A DNA stretch of 64,000 bases from Paenarthrobacter aurescens. Lineage in GTDB: Bacteria; Actinomycetota; Actinomycetes; Actinomycetales; Micrococcaceae. The position numbers and the translations under genes were made by a program. The notes beneath the pieces were generated by a model that saw nothing but the letters and a program-made list of their open reading frames with translations, searched no databases and had not been told where the DNA came from. Positions 52,631 through 63,083 of the stretch are shown here, piece by piece; position 1 is the first letter of the stretch, and each line of letters starts with the position of its first letter. The DNA is taken from contig NZ_CP157456.1 of assembly GCF_041549525.1 (NCBI RefSeq), forward strand, positions 2,046,001 through 2,110,000. Reading direction: 5' to 3'.

Positions 52631-52888
52631 GTGGACGTTCTTCAAGTCATTCTGCAGATTCTGCTGGGCATCACCAGCCTTCTGCTGACGCTGCTCATCC
52701 TCCTGCACAAGGGACGTGGCGGCGGTTTGTCCGACATGTTCGGTGGCGGAATGAGCTCCGGATTGAGTTCGTCCGGCGTAGCCGAGCGCAACCTGAACCG
52801 CTTCACCATCATTCTTGGCATCACCTGGGGTGCTGTGATCATCGGCTTGGGCCTGATCATGCGATTTACCTCTGGTGGCGACTCCTAG
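52631..52888 (+). CDS. secG: Preprotein translocase subunit SecG
   Basis: 85 aa. Two membrane helices (about residues 2-22 and 55-78) with the cytosolic loop LLHKGRGGGLSDMFGGGMSSGLSSSGVAERNLNR, the SecG signature. It joins SecYE in protein export. GTG 52631 follows gaaagg. A strong terminator ends the gapA-pgk-tpiA-secG operon. Confidence 0.95.
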   Translation: MDVLQVILQILLGITSLLLTLLILLHKGRGGGLSDMFGGGMSSGLSSSGVAERNLNRFTIILGITWGAVIIGLGLIMRFTSGGDS

Positions 52889-52902
52889 TCGTACCAGGGA
52901 AG

Positions 52903-52933
52903 GGGAGGCTCCACGAACGGAGCCTCCCTTTTT
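52903..52933 (+). terminator. Rho-independent terminator after secG
   Basis: Perfect 10-bp stem (52903-52912 with 52919-52928), loop ACGAAC, then TTTTT and CTTT. Confidence 0.95.
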
Positions 52934-53038
52934 CTTTGCCCTCTGGCACCCGGCGCTACTGCCGTCGTCGGGCCCCTCGCATTAGACTGGCCCTGTTGGC
53001 CGTGACATCCCGCCACCACGTCATGAGGGGTTTCAACT

Positions 53039-53434
53039 ATGGTTCATGGTACGCCTGGATATCGAGGCACCCGAGTTGGTGTCACGCAGGGCTCAGCTCC
53101 TCGAAATCAGAGCGATCATGGCCCCGGACAACCACTGCCGAGGATTCAAGTCCCTTATTGGTGTGCCAAGGGACACGAGACGCGGCTCGTTTTCCTTAAG
53201 TTGCCGGACGAGCAAATACCCCGGATCTGGGATTGTCCAAAGTGCGGCGCTCCCGCATCCCGGGACCCCGGGAATCCGGCCCCCGAAAGACCGGAGGATG
53301 AGATCTTCAAATCCCACTTGGATTACGTTAAAGAAAGACGCTCCAGCCAGGATGCCGAAGTGGTCCTGGCTGGAGCGCTTGATCGGTTACGCGCCCGCGG
53401 GGTCCTTCCGGACCAATTGCTGGGGGACTCTTGA
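53039..53434 (+). CDS. rbpA: RNA polymerase-binding protein RbpA
   Basis: 131 aa. RbpA pattern: basic N-terminus with YRGTRVGV, core PYWCAKGHETRLVFLKLPDEQIPRIWDCPKCGAPA with Cys residues, then the helical sigma-interacting domain KSHLDYVKERRSSQDAEVVLAGALDRLRARG. RbpA stabilises the housekeeping sigma on actinobacterial RNA polymerase and helps open promoters. ATG 53039 follows gaggggttt. Its last 48 nt overlap the end of the convergent pgl gene. Confidence 0.94.
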   Translation: MVHGTPGYRGTRVGVTQGSAPRNQSDHGPGQPLPRIQVPYWCAKGHETRLVFLKLPDEQIPRIWDCPKCGAPASRDPGNPAPERPEDEIFKSHLDYVKERRSSQDAEVVLAGALDRLRARGVLPDQLLGDS

Positions 53435-54205
53435 CGCTGCGTTCTCGTCAATAAGCCACAGCGTCCTTGCGCGTCCCACTGGGCCGGCTGCGGGTACCTG
53501 AACGGGATTGGCTCCGGCCAGGGCCAGGCCCACGGCTCCTGCCTTGTCTTCGCCGGCCACAACCATCCAGATCTCCTGGGCTGTGTTGATGGCGGGGAGC
53601 GTCAAGGAAATGCGCGACGACGGCGGTTTGGGGGAGTTCTCTACCCCCACCACAGTGCGGCTCTTCTCGCGAATACCGGCTTGCTCCGGAAAGAGCGATG
53701 CTACGTGGGCATCGGGCCCTACACCCAGGAGCAGTATGTCAAAGCGGGGCAAAACACCGGGCTGTTCAGGCCGGGTGTCAGAGGTGTCTGCTGCGTGCTC
53801 AGCCTCGGCAGCTGCCTTGAGTTCCTCAGCGTAGGCTGCGGCGGCGGCGTCAGCCGTGGCATAGGCGTCGGCCGAACCGGGCTCATGAACCCTGGCCGGA
53901 TCAACAGCCAGATGGGACAACAGTGCCTGGTGCGCTTGGCGGGTGTTCCTCTCGTCACTGTCCGCAGCGACAAACCGCTCGTCACCCCACCAGAAGTTGA
54001 CCCGTGACCAATCCACGGCTGGCGCTGCGGCGGAGTCTGCCACAGCCTTCAGGGTCCCAATGCCAACGGTTCCGCCGGTGAGGACCACCGTGGCCTCACC
54101 ATGTTTGTCCTGGACGTCCACAAGCTTGGTGATCAGGCGCGCAGCAATTGCGGCCATCAGCACCTTGGAGTCGGGGTGGATGCTTACTCTTGGCTCAGCG
54201 TGCAC
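53387..54205 (-). CDS. pgl: 6-phosphogluconolactonase
   Basis: 272 aa DevB/Pgl-type lactonase. Recognisable: VVLTGGTVGIGTLKAV (usually GGxTP/GI), VNFWWGDERFVAADSDERN, FDILLLGVGPDAHVASLFPEQ, and RISLTLPAINTAQEIWMVVAGEDKA. It hydrolyses the product of Zwf. GTG 54205 overlaps opcA by 11 nt. An alanine-rich insertion (about residues 110-140) lengthens it slightly. The last 48 nt overlap rbpA on the other strand. Confidence 0.93.
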   Translation of the reverse strand: MHAEPRVSIHPDSKVLMAAIAARLITKLVDVQDKHGEATVVLTGGTVGIGTLKAVADSAAAPAVDWSRVNFWWGDERFVAADSDERNTRQAHQALLSHLAVDPARVHEPGSADAYATADAAAAAYAEELKAAAEAEHAADTSDTRPEQPGVLPRFDILLLGVGPDAHVASLFPEQAGIREKSRTVVGVENSPKPPSSRISLTLPAINTAQEIWMVVAGEDKAGAVGLALAGANPVQVPAAGPVGRARTLWLIDENAASRVPQQLVRKDPAGA

Positions 54206-55136
54206 TGGTCTGGACTCTCCTCTGACTGGTAAGTGGAAGTCCCATCGTAATCACTTCTCCGAAGACTTCATCGGGGTCCAGGCGCCGGAGTTCTTCGGCG
54301 AGGCAGTCTTTGAGGCTTCGGCGCGGGAGGGTGATACGTTGCGCGGGTTGGCCTGGCTGGGTCAGTTCGGCCACGGACAGGCCGGGGCGGAAGAGTTGAA
54401 CGTCGCCGCTGGCGCGTGTGAGACGGACCCGGCGGATGCCGGTGCCTGCGGGGTCGGCCACAATCGTGACGGGTGCTTCCAATGCCAGGCTGAGCCAGGC
54501 GGCCAGCAGCAGCGTGCTGGGAGAATCGGAAGCGCCTTCGACGGCGACGACGGAGACGGGGTCACTGTCTACCTGATCGAAGACCGCGGCGAGTTGCATG
54601 CGCCAGTTGGTCAGGCGGGTCCAGGCGAGGTCGGTGTCACCGGCTTTGTACGTGGCCCGGATGTTTTCCAGCGCGCGGCGGGGGTCCGGTTCGTTCGCTG
54701 AATCGGTGATGCGGCGGTGCGCGATCCGGCCGATGGAGGTTTCGCAGGCGTTTTCCGGGGCGCCGTGCGGCCACCAGGCCACGATCGGCGCGTCCGGGAG
54801 CAGCAGGGCAGCGACGAGGGATTCGCTTTCGTGGGCCATGTGCCCGTGCCCGCGCAGGACGATCACCTCGGATGCGCCGGCGTCGCCACCTACCCGGATC
54901 TGGGCGTCAAGGCGGTCCGGTCCTTCAGCCCCGGCGTCGGCCAGGACGATGATCCGGCAGGGGTGTTCCCTGCTGGCCTCGTTGGCGGCTTCGATCGCGT
55001 CTTCTTCCTGCCCGGACTTCGTTACCACCACCAAGGTCAGCACACGACCCAAAGCGATCACGCCGCCTTGCTCGCGCAGGGACATGATCTTCTTGGAAAT
55101 CTTGGAAGTAGTGGTATCCGGAAGATCTACAATCAT
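54195..55136 (-). CDS. opcA: Glucose-6-phosphate dehydrogenase assembly protein OpcA
   Basis: 313 aa. It starts MIVDLPDTTTSKISKKIMSLREQGGVIALGRVLTLVV, a family hallmark, and has RGHGHMAHESESLVAALLLPDAPIVAWWPHGAPENACETSIGRIAHRRITDS. OpcA is needed for, or tunes, Zwf activity in cyanobacteria and actinobacteria, where it links to redox control. It shares ATGA with the zwf stop and overlaps pgl. Few cysteines are visible, unlike the redox-sensing cyanobacterial form. Confidence 0.95.
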   Translation of the reverse strand: MIVDLPDTTTSKISKKIMSLREQGGVIALGRVLTLVVVTKSGQEEDAIEAANEASREHPCRIIVLADAGAEGPDRLDAQIRVGGDAGASEVIVLRGHGHMAHESESLVAALLLPDAPIVAWWPHGAPENACETSIGRIAHRRITDSANEPDPRRALENIRATYKAGDTDLAWTRLTNWRMQLAAVFDQVDSDPVSVVAVEGASDSPSTLLLAAWLSLALEAPVTIVADPAGTGIRRVRLTRASGDVQLFRPGLSVAELTQPGQPAQRITLPRRSLKDCLAEELRRLDPDEVFGEVITMGLPLTSQRRVQTSAR

Positions 55137-56677
55137 GGCCTTCTCCAGGTTCGTCCGTCACGGGCCAGCAAAGCATCGGCCGAAGCCGGCCCCCAACTGC
55201 CCGGTGCGTAAGGTTGCGGTTGCTCGTCCAAGCCAGCCCAGTATTCCTCGAACGGGTCAAGGATCTTCCAGGACAGCTCCACTTCCTGATGCCGCGGGAA
55301 CAGCGGCGGCTCGCCCAGGAGCACATCCAGGATCAGGCGTTCGTAGGCTTCGGGGCTGGACTCGGTGAAGGAATGGCCATAGCCGAAGTCCATGGTCACA
55401 TCGCGGACTTCCATCTGCGTGCCCGGGACCTTGGACCCGAACCGGATCGTGGCGCCCTCATCGGGCTGGACCCTGATCACCACGGCGTTCTGACCGAAGT
55501 CGTCCTCACCGTGATCACGGAACAGCAGGTTCGGGGCCCGCTTGAACACCACCGCGATCTCGGTCACCCGGCGGCCCAGCCGCTTGCCGGCGCGGAGGTA
55601 GAACGGGACACCGTTCCACCGGCGGGTGTTGATATCCACCCGGATCGCAGCGAACGTCTCAGTCTTCGAATCAGCCGGGATACCGTCCTCGTCCAAATAC
55701 CCGAGGACTTCCTCGCCGCCCTGCCAACCGCCGGTAAACTGACCCCGCGCCGAGTGCGTGGACAGGTCCTCCGGAAGCTTGACCGCGGCGAGGACCTTTT
55801 CCTTCTCAGCCCGCAGGTCGTCGGCGTTGAAGGAAATGGGCTCCTCCATGGCCGTCAGTGCCAGCAACTGCAGCAGGTGGTTCTGGATGACGTCACGGGC
55901 AGCGCCCACACCGTCGTAATAGCCTGCACGGCCCCCGGTGCCGATGTCCTCGGCCATCGTGATCTGGACGTGGTCCACGTAGTTGGCGTTCCAGAGCGGT
56001 TCGAACAACTGGTTCGCGAAACGCAACGCCAGGATGTTCTGGACCGTCTCCTTGCCCAGGTAGTGATCAATACGGAACACTGCATCGGCCGGGAACACCG
56101 ACTCCACAATGTCGTTCAGCTGCCGTGCCGATTCAAGGTCATGCCCAAACGGCTTTTCAATCACCACACGCCGCCACTGACCCGGCTTGGCCTGCGCCAG
56201 GCCGTGCTTGGACAACTGCCGACACACCTGCTCGAACGCCTTCGGCGGGATGGAAAGGTAGAAACCATGATTACCGCGGGTGCCGCGGGTCTCGTCCAGC
56301 TCATCGAGGACGTCGCCAAGACGCTCGAACGCGTCGTCGTCGTCGAACTCGCCCTGAACAAAACGGATACCCGAAGCCAGCTGCTCCCACACCGCCTCGT
56401 CAAACTTCGTCCGCGCGTGGGCCTTCACGTTCTCCTTCACCTCCGCGGCGAAGTCGGCGTTGTCCCAGTCGCGGCGGCCGAAGCCCACCAACGCGAAGCT
56501 GGGAGGGAGCAAACCACGGTTGGCGAGGTCATAGACCGCAGGCATCAACTTCTTACGAGCAAGGTCCCCGGTAACACCGAAGAACACCAACGACGACGGC
56601 CCCGCGATGCGGTTCAGGCGACGGTCCCGCGGATCCCGCAACGGATTCCGGACTGTGCCGTTCCTAGTTTCTGGCAT
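55133..56677 (-). CDS. zwf: Glucose-6-phosphate 1-dehydrogenase
   Basis: 514 aa. NADP site FFGVTGDLARKKLMPAVYDL (about residues 33-52), active site RIDHYLGKETVQNILALRFAN (about 197-217), and VIEKPFGHDLESA. It commits glucose-6-phosphate to the oxidative pentose phosphate branch, making NADPH. It lies between pgi and opcA on the minus strand, 15 nt after pgi. The start ATG has little Shine-Dalgarno. A long antisense open frame here is a codon-bias shadow. Confidence 0.97.
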   Translation of the reverse strand: MPETRNGTVRNPLRDPRDRRLNRIAGPSSLVFFGVTGDLARKKLMPAVYDLANRGLLPPSFALVGFGRRDWDNADFAAEVKENVKAHARTKFDEAVWEQLASGIRFVQGEFDDDDAFERLGDVLDELDETRGTRGNHGFYLSIPPKAFEQVCRQLSKHGLAQAKPGQWRRVVIEKPFGHDLESARQLNDIVESVFPADAVFRIDHYLGKETVQNILALRFANQLFEPLWNANYVDHVQITMAEDIGTGGRAGYYDGVGAARDVIQNHLLQLLALTAMEEPISFNADDLRAEKEKVLAAVKLPEDLSTHSARGQFTGGWQGGEEVLGYLDEDGIPADSKTETFAAIRVDINTRRWNGVPFYLRAGKRLGRRVTEIAVVFKRAPNLLFRDHGEDDFGQNAVVIRVQPDEGATIRFGSKVPGTQMEVRDVTMDFGYGHSFTESSPEAYERLILDVLLGEPPLFPRHQEVELSWKILDPFEEYWAGLDEQPQPYAPGSWGPASADALLARDGRTWRRP

Positions 56678-56692
56678 GTTTGGTTCTGTGCC

Positions 56693-58324
56693 TTAGCTTT
56701 CGAGTGCGCTGGCTTGTTTGGCCAAAGCAGAGACGAGTTCCTGAAGTTGGGCTACACCCGCGTGACGCTCCGTGAGGTGCAGGCGCAGCACGGGGCGGCC
56801 GTGACCTTCCAGTACCTGGGCGTCACCCGAGGCTTGGGCGGCAATGAGCTGTCCAAAAGTGAAGGGCCGGTCCGGAATCTCCAGATCCGTGGAGGAAGCT
56901 GCAGTGACCTGCAGGAAGACCCCAATGGCTGGTCCGCCCTTGTGGAACTGGCCGGTGGAGTGCAGGAACCGCGGACCCCAGCCGAAAGTCACCGGACGGC
57001 CGGTCACGGAGGCAAGTTCATCACGAATGCCTTCAAGCGGGGCATGTGAAATACGGTCAAGGTATGCCTGAACGCTCAGGTAGCCATCGGCACCGAGCTG
57101 GCCGAGGAGCGCCTGCACGGCCTCGCCGGCCGTGGACGCGTTACCAAGCCATTCGCCACCACGTACTTCAACTGCGCCGTCGGTGAAGGCCGCCGGGGTG
57201 GGTTCAGGACGGGCGTCCAGCAAACCGCGCGCAGCCACCTTGGCGGCCTCGACGTCAGGCTGGTCAAAGGGATTGATGCCCAGCAAAATGCCCGCCACTG
57301 AAGTGGCAAACTCCCAGACAAACATCTGCGATGCCAGGCCACCAGCAATGGCAACCTCGTTCTCACGAAGATCGACGTCGTCGTCGGCACCTACCAGCCG
57401 CACCACCAGGCCGTCGGTGGCGCCGCCAAGGGCCTCGGGAGACTGGGGACCGGCAACCACCGGAAGAACGCCAGTGCCCAGCTTGCCGGTGGATTCGGCG
57501 ATGAGTTGCTCGGCCCAGTCGGCGAAACCCACAATGCCGGAACCGTCTTCTGCGATGACGATCTTGTTGCGCAGCGGGCTGGTGCCACCCAAAGCAATAC
57601 CCAGCGCCAAGCCAATGTTGTCAGCGGAGTCCTCATTGAGGATCTCGGCTGCTTCCTCGGCTTCATCCAGGAATGCCTGGATGTCTACGCCGGCCAGGCC
57701 TGATGGGACCAGGCCGAACGCCGTGAGGGCTGAAAAACGGCCGCCCACGTTGGGGTCGGCGTTGAAAACCGCCCGGTAGCCGGCCTCGCGGGAGGCCTTG
57801 TCCAAAGGCGATCCGGGATCCGTAACAATGACGATCCGGCTCTTGGCATCAATACCGGCGTCGTTGAACGCCTTCTCGAACACGCGTCGCTGGGAATCAG
57901 TCTCAACGGTGGAACCGGACTTGGAAGAGACCACAATAGCTGTCTCCGCCAAGCGATCCGCCAACGCAGCACTGACCTGTTCGGGATCAGTGCTGTCCAG
58001 CACAGTCAGCTCGACGCCGGCAGTACCGGCAATAACCTCCGGAGCCAAGGAAGACCCACCCATGCCACAAAGGACAATGCGGGTAACTCCTTCAGCGCGG
58101 AAGGCGTCACGAAGTTCCAGAATGTCCCCGACCAGAGCCTGGGACACCGTGGCGGCCTCTACCCAGCCGAGTCGGATCGCGGACTCGGACTCTGCATCTG
58201 GGCCCCACAGCGTGTGGTCCTTGGCGAAAATCCGGGTAGCGATCTTGTCGTCCACCAGAGTGTCAATGTGCTCGGCGATGGCCTGCTGGGCAGCACCGCT
58301 GGCGTCGTAGCTGATTGTGCTCAT
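56693..58324 (-). CDS. pgi: Glucose-6-phosphate isomerase
   Basis: 543 aa. SIS-type sugar-phosphate sites: ETAIVVSSKSGSTVETDSQRRVFEKAF (about residues 127-153), VLCGMGGSSLAPEVIAG and a C-terminal GWGPRFLHSTGQFHKGGPAIGVFLQV typical of Pgi. It looks like the divergent actinobacterial Pgi found inside pentose-phosphate operons, since it lacks the longer classic signature. It interconverts glucose-6-P and fructose-6-P. Starts 6 nt after tal. Confidence 0.9.
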   Translation of the reverse strand: MSTISYDASGAAQQAIAEHIDTLVDDKIATRIFAKDHTLWGPDAESESAIRLGWVEAATVSQALVGDILELRDAFRAEGVTRIVLCGMGGSSLAPEVIAGTAGVELTVLDSTDPEQVSAALADRLAETAIVVSSKSGSTVETDSQRRVFEKAFNDAGIDAKSRIVIVTDPGSPLDKASREAGYRAVFNADPNVGGRFSALTAFGLVPSGLAGVDIQAFLDEAEEAAEILNEDSADNIGLALGIALGGTSPLRNKIVIAEDGSGIVGFADWAEQLIAESTGKLGTGVLPVVAGPQSPEALGGATDGLVVRLVGADDDVDLRENEVAIAGGLASQMFVWEFATSVAGILLGINPFDQPDVEAAKVAARGLLDARPEPTPAAFTDGAVEVRGGEWLGNASTAGEAVQALLGQLGADGYLSVQAYLDRISHAPLEGIRDELASVTGRPVTFGWGPRFLHSTGQFHKGGPAIGVFLQVTAASSTDLEIPDRPFTFGQLIAAQASGDAQVLEGHGRPVLRLHLTERHAGVAQLQELVSALAKQASALES

Positions 58325-58330
58325 AGTTGG

Positions 58331-59449
58331 TTAGGAAGCCTTCCGTGCAGTGGCGAGTGCGCCTTCGACGTCGGCGAGGAGTTCCTTCCAGGAGCCCACG
58401 AACTTCTCAAGGCCTTCGGTCTCAAGAAGCGTCACGACGTCGTTGTAAGAGACGCCGAGGGCCTCGAGGGCGTTCAGGGTCTCATTCGCCTCATCGTAGG
58501 TGCCCGTGATGGTGTCACCGGTGACTACACCGTGATCGAACGTGGCATCCAGCGTCTTCTCCGGCATGGTGTTTACCACGCCAGCTGCTACCAATTCGGT
58601 CACGTAGAGGGTGTCCGGGTAGGCCGGGTCCTTCACGCCGGTGGAAGCCCACAGGGGACGCTGGGGGAGGGCGCCGGCTTCGGCCAGCACTGCCCAGCGC
58701 TCGGTGGAGAAGAGTTCCTCGTAGACCTGGTAGGCAAGACGTGCATTGGCTACGCCTGCCTTGCCCTTCAGTGCCTTTGCTTCATCCGTACCGATGGCGT
58801 CAAGGCGCTTGTCGATTTCAGAATCCACGCGGGAGACGAAGAATGATGCCACGGAGTGGATCCTGGAGAGGTCGTGACCGTTTTCCTTGGCCTGCTCAAG
58901 GCCGGACTGGAAAGCGTTGATGACCGCGCGGTAGCGCTCCAGGGAGAAGATCAGGGTCACATTGACGCTGATGCCTTCTGCCAGTGTTGCCGTGATGGCT
59001 TCGAGGCCCTCCAAGGTGGCAGGGATCTTGATGTGGACATTGTCCTTGTTGACCTTGGCGTAGAGGTGCTTGGCCTCGGCGATGGTACCGGCGGTGTCCC
59101 AGGCGAGGCGGGGGTCCACCTCGATGGAGACACGGCCATCCACACCGTTGGTGGCAGCGGCGATCGGTGCGAAGAGATCGCAGGCGTCGGCCACGTCCGT
59201 GGTGGTGATTTCGAAGATGGTCTCTTCGACGCTGGCACCGGCCGCGGCCTGCGCTGCGATGGTGGCGTCGTAGTCCGTACCGGCGGTGATGGCGGCGTGG
59301 AAGATGGAGGGGTTGGTGGTTACACCAACCACGTTCTTCTCGTCGATGAGCTTCTGCAAGGTGCCGGTATCCAGGCGGGTGCGGGAGAGGTCATCGAGCC
59401 AGATGGAAACGCCGGCGTCGGAGAGTTGCTGCGTGGGAGTGCTGGACAT
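58331..59449 (-). CDS. tal: Transaldolase
   Basis: 372 aa, the long actinobacterial form. N-terminus [24 protein letters not shown] and [13 protein letters not shown]; the Schiff-base lysine lies in [17 protein letters not shown] (about residue 138). It transfers dihydroxyacetone units between sugar phosphates. ATG 59449 follows aggagaa. Second gene of the tkt-tal-pgi-zwf-opcA-pgl operon, 32 nt after tkt. Confidence 0.97.
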   Translation of the reverse strand: MSSTPTQQLSDAGVSIWLDDLSRTRLDTGTLQKLIDEKNVVGVTTNPSIFHAAITAGTDYDATIAAQAAAGASVEETIFEITTTDVADACDLFAPIAAATNGVDGRVSIEVDPRLAWDTAGTIAEAKHLYAKVNKDNVHIKIPATLEGLEAITATLAEGISVNVTLIFSLERYRAVINAFQSGLEQAKENGHDLSRIHSVASFFVSRVDSEIDKRLDAIGTDEAKALKGKAGVANARLAYQVYEELFSTERWAVLAEAGALPQRPLWASTGVKDPAYPDTLYVTELVAAGVVNTMPEKTLDATFDHGVVTGDTITGTYDEANETLNALEALGVSYNDVVTLLETEGLEKFVGSWKELLADVEGALATARKAS

Positions 59450-59481
59450 GTGTTTTTCTCCTGTGAGAGGGAAACAGACTG

Positions 59482-61608
59482 TTATGCGTTCGAGTCTGCG
59501 AGGGAGTCTTTGGCTGCGGCCGCAACGGCTTCGGCGGTGATGCCGAACTCGTTGAAGAGCCGCTTGTAGTCGGCGGAGGCGCCGAAGTGTTCCAGGGAGA
59601 TGGAGCGGCCGGCGTCGCCGACGAATTCTCGCCAGCCCAGTGCCAGGCCTGCTTCAACCGAAACGCGGGCCTTTACCGTTGCCGGGAGTACGGATTCGCG
59701 GTAGGCCTCGTCCTGCTTGTTGAACCACTCAACGCACGGCATGGACACAACGCGGGCTGCGATGCCTTCTGCCTGGAGTGCTTCACGGGCCTGGACTGCG
59801 AGCTGGACCTCGGAACCGGTGCCGATCAGGATGACCTGGGCGTCAACGGTTTCGCCGTCCTTGGAGGCTTCGGCCAGCACGTAACCGCCCTTGGCAACAC
59901 CGGCGGTGGAAGCGAACGTGTCGCCGGTTGCTGCACCTTCGCCGCGGGCGTAGGTGGGGATGTTCTGGCGGGTCAGGACGATGCCGGCCGGGTTCTCGTG
60001 GTTCTCCAGCATGACCTTCCAGGCCGCGGCGACCTCGTTCGCGTCGCCGGGGCGGACAACGTCCAGGCCCGGGATGGCGCGCAGCGAAGCCAGCTGCTCC
60101 ACGGGCTGGTGGGTGGGGCCGTCTTCGCCAAGGCCGATGGAGTCGTGCGTCCATACGTACAGGGACGGAACACCCATCAGCGCGCCGAGGCGGATAGCGG
60201 GGCGCTGGTAGTCGGAGAAGATCAGGAACGTGCCGGAGAAGGCGCGGGTGCGCCCGTGCAGCGAGATGCCGTTCACGATCGAGGCAGCAGCGTGTTCACG
60301 GATACCGAAGTGCAGCACGCGTCCGTACGGGTTGCCCTTCCAGGCATCCGTGGAACGTGAGGTAGGGATGAACGACGGCGAGCCTTCGATGGTGGTGTTG
60401 TTGGACTCGGCGAGGTCGGCCGAACCGCCCCACAGCTCCGGAAGTACCGGTCCGATTGCATTCAGGACCTTGCCCGACGCTGCACGGGTGGAAACATCCT
60501 TGCCTGCTTCGAACACCGGAAGCGCGGCGTCAATCTCAGCCGGGAGCTTCTTGGCTTCAACGCGTTCCAGCAGCGCAGCTGATTCGGGGTTGGCGGACTG
60601 CCATGCCTCGAAGGAGGACTGCCAGGCGGCGCGTGACTCGGCGCCGCGGTCCAGGACCTTGCGGGCATGTGCCAGAACTTCTTCGTCAACATCGAAGGAC
60701 TTGGCCGGATCGAAACCGAGCACGGTCTTCAGTGCTGCGACTTCCTCGGCACCGAGGGCCGAGCCGTGGATCTTGCCGGTGTTCTGCTTCTTCGGCGCCG
60801 GGTAACCGATGATGGTCCGCAGCGAGATGATGGACGGCTTGTTCGTCTCAGCCTTGGCCGCGAGCAGTGCCGAGTAGAGCTCCTGAACGTCTTCGACGTA
60901 GTCGCCGGTCTTGGTCCAGTCCACGCGCTGGGTGTGCCAGCCGTAAGCCTCGTAACGCTTGAGGACGTCCTCGGTGAAAGCAACGTCGGTGTCGTCTTCG
61001 ATGGAGATGTGGTTCTCGTCGTAGATCACCACGAGGTTGCCCAGTTCCTGGTGACCGGCGAGGGATGAAGCCTCGGAGGTCACACCTTCCTGGAGGTCGC
61101 CGTCTGAGGCGATAACCCAGATGGTGTGGTCGAACGGTGACTCGCCGGCGGGAGCATCGGCGTCGAACAATCCGCGTTGGCGACGCTGCGAGTAAGCGAA
61201 ACCGACTGCCGAAGCGAGCCCCTGGCCCAGCGGGCCGGTGGTGATTTCCACACCGGCGGTGTGCTTGTACTCGGGGTGTCCCGGGGTCAGCGAACCCCAC
61301 GTGCGCAACGCCTCAAGGTCCTTCAGTTCCAGGCCGTAACCGGAGAGGAACAACTGAATGTAAAGCGTCAAGGACGTGTGGCCGGGGGACAGGACAAAGC
61401 GGTCGCGGCCGATCCAGTCCGGGTTCTTCGGGTCATGGCGCATCAGCTTCTGGAACAGCAGGTACGCTGCCGGAGCCAGGCTCATCGCAGTACCGGGGTG
61501 GCCATTGCCGACCTTCTCCACGGCGTCGGCGGCCAACACGCGAACGGTGTCAACTGCCTTCTTGTCCAGATCGGTCCATGACAGTTCTTGCTCTTCCAAA
61601 TGTGGCAC
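59482..61608 (-). CDS. tkt: Transketolase
   Basis: About 708 aa. Thiamine-PP domain with [37 protein letters not shown] and [14 protein letters not shown]; pyrimidine domain with [20 protein letters not shown] and [18 protein letters not shown]-terminal domain ending in [17 protein letters not shown]. It moves two-carbon units in the non-oxidative branch. GTG 61608 is used here; a TTG at 61599 giving MEEQELSW is equally possible, since neither has a good ribosome site. It heads the operon, divergent from ctaB. Confidence 0.96.
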   Translation of the reverse strand: MPHLEEQELSWTDLDKKAVDTVRVLAADAVEKVGNGHPGTAMSLAPAAYLLFQKLMRHDPKNPDWIGRDRFVLSPGHTSLTLYIQLFLSGYGLELKDLEALRTWGSLTPGHPEYKHTAGVEITTGPLGQGLASAVGFAYSQRRQRGLFDADAPAGESPFDHTIWVIASDGDLQEGVTSEASSLAGHQELGNLVVIYDENHISIEDDTDVAFTEDVLKRYEAYGWHTQRVDWTKTGDYVEDVQELYSALLAAKAETNKPSIISLRTIIGYPAPKKQNTGKIHGSALGAEEVAALKTVLGFDPAKSFDVDEEVLAHARKVLDRGAESRAAWQSSFEAWQSANPESAALLERVEAKKLPAEIDAALPVFEAGKDVSTRAASGKVLNAIGPVLPELWGGSADLAESNNTTIEGSPSFIPTSRSTDAWKGNPYGRVLHFGIREHAAASIVNGISLHGRTRAFSGTFLIFSDYQRPAIRLGALMGVPSLYVWTHDSIGLGEDGPTHQPVEQLASLRAIPGLDVVRPGDANEVAAAWKVMLENHENPAGIVLTRQNIPTYARGEGAATGDTFASTAGVAKGGYVLAEASKDGETVDAQVILIGTGSEVQLAVQAREALQAEGIAARVVSMPCVEWFNKQDEAYRESVLPATVKARVSVEAGLALGWREFVGDAGRSISLEHFGASADYKRLFNEFGITAEAVAAAAKDSLADSNA

Positions 61609-62037
61609 GAAAACCGAGCCCCTCTCTGTGCTGACGGCAGGCGTACGGACACGGCACGCAGGAAGCACAGGATGGCGCCCGCTGCAATGTGTCTACCAGC
61701 CGTTCACCATTGAAACGTTGATCTCTCATCCAGACGCACGGATATCCAAGAATACGGTTTCCCGGATCGTCAACGTGTGCTGATCTGCTCAACAGCTTAG
61801 CCCTAAACGTGTCATGGAACTCAGGGAATCCCACTAACTGGACAGAAATTCCCTTATATGAATCACAAGAGCCCGGCGAGGGAGTGAAGATTCGGAAACA
61901 TTGACGTATTTTGCGGACATCGGCCCTCTTTCGGCCACGGTATGATATTTGGAGGCCAGCAGCGGATCATGCGCCCGCGTCAGATTTTCGAGGACCGGGA
62001 CGGCAGCCGCTGCCAGAACCCCAGAGCATAGAACAGA
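61609..62037. other. Intergenic region between tkt and ctaB
   Basis: About 430 bp without a convincing gene. It should hold two divergent promoters. A plausible -10 for ctaB is TATGAT at 61941-61946, giving a leader of about 85 nt; no matching -35 is clear. TTGACG at 61901-61906 and another on the minus strand near 61768-61773 have no well-placed -10. Confidence 0.5.
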
Positions 62038-63000
62038 GTGACTGCCGCCGTGAGCACAACTGATACGCCCCTCAACGCGTCCCCGGCCCGGGGAAGCCTC
62101 GGAATGTCCCGTAAATTCAAGGCGTATCTGGCACTCACCAAACCCCGGGTTATCGAGCTTCTCCTGGTCAGCACACTGCCAACCATGATCTTTGCCCAGC
62201 GCGGCTTCCCGTCCATCGGGCTGATCCTGGCCACTCTTGTTGGCGGCGCTTTCGCTGCCGGCAGCGCGGGCGTCTTCAACTGCTACATCGACCGCGACAT
62301 CGACAAACTGATGCACCGCACGGAGAAGCGTCCGTTGGTCACCGGTGAAGTGACTCCGCGCGAAGCCCTCATTTTCGCTTGGATCCTGGGTGCCGCGTCG
62401 ATCGCGATTCTGTGGTTCGGCGCCAACCCCCTTTCCGCCTGGCTGGGCCTGGGCGCAATCGTTTTCTACGTGGTGATCTACACCATGATCCTGAAGCGTC
62501 GCACTGCCCAGAACATCGTCTGGGGTGGCGCTGCCGGATGCTTCCCTGTTCTCATTGCGTGGGCGGCAGTTACCAACACCGTGGAGTGGCCGGCAATCGT
62601 GCTCTTCATGGTGATCTTCCTCTGGACGCCTCCCCATTACTGGCCTTTGTCCATGCGTTACGGCGAGGACTACCGCAATGCGAACGTCCCCATGCTCGGT
62701 GCCATTGCCGGGGCGAAGGTGGTCTCTGTCCAGGTAGTTCTCTACGCATGGGCCATGGTTGCCTGCTCCCTGTTGATGGTTCCCGTGGGCGGCGCCGGCT
62801 GGGTTTACACGATTGTTGCCGTTGCCGCCGGAGCCTGGTTCCTCTACGAGAGCCACGCCTTGTACAAGCGCGCGCAGGGTGGGGACGTCTCCAACAAGGG
62901 AGCCATGAAGGTCTTCCATGGCTCCATCAGCTACCTGACATTGCTCTTCATCGCCCTGGCCGTGGACCCGTTCGTCGGCTCAGCCATCGTCGGAGCCTAA
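62038..63000 (+). CDS. ctaB: Protoheme IX farnesyltransferase (heme O synthase)
   Basis: 320 aa UbiA-superfamily membrane enzyme with about nine helices. The prenyl-diphosphate site [20 protein letters not shown] (residues about 80-99) has the NxxxDxxxD motif, and [28 protein letters not shown] follows; [21 protein letters not shown] is the second conserved loop. It makes heme O for cytochrome oxidase. GTG 62038 is used; GTG 62050 is also possible. The ctaB|tkt arrangement is conserved in actinobacteria. Confidence 0.95.
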   Translation: MTAAVSTTDTPLNASPARGSLGMSRKFKAYLALTKPRVIELLLVSTLPTMIFAQRGFPSIGLILATLVGGAFAAGSAGVFNCYIDRDIDKLMHRTEKRPLVTGEVTPREALIFAWILGAASIAILWFGANPLSAWLGLGAIVFYVVIYTMILKRRTAQNIVWGGAAGCFPVLIAWAAVTNTVEWPAIVLFMVIFLWTPPHYWPLSMRYGEDYRNANVPMLGAIAGAKVVSVQVVLYAWAMVACSLLMVPVGGAGWVYTIVAVAAGAWFLYESHALYKRAQGGDVSNKGAMKVFHGSISYLTLLFIALAVDPFVGSAIVGA

Positions 63001-63031
63001 GCTCCGCTATTCCTCTCAAAAGAGCAAGGTT

Positions 63032-63069
63032 CGACGCCGGTACTCGCCAGGGTGCCGGCGTCGTACTTT
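63032..63069 (+). terminator. Terminator after ctaB
   Basis: 14-bp stem (63032-63045 with 63050-63063, two G-T pairs) and GCCA loop, followed by tactttt. Confidence 0.85.
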
Positions 63070-63083
63070 TCTCCACCCATTGG

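Noticed and set aside
53140-53170. tRNA-like TTCAAGTCCC string
   Set aside because: It lies in the rbpA coding frame and no acceptor or anticodon stems can be drawn around it.
53046-53501. 151-codon alternative frame over rbpA
   Set aside because: The 131-aa frame starting at 53039 has the RbpA motifs; the other frame has none and runs through pgl.
55214-57049. 611-codon open frame antisense to zwf and pgi
   Set aside because: It crosses a gene boundary and has no motif; zwf and pgi are unmistakable on the other strand.
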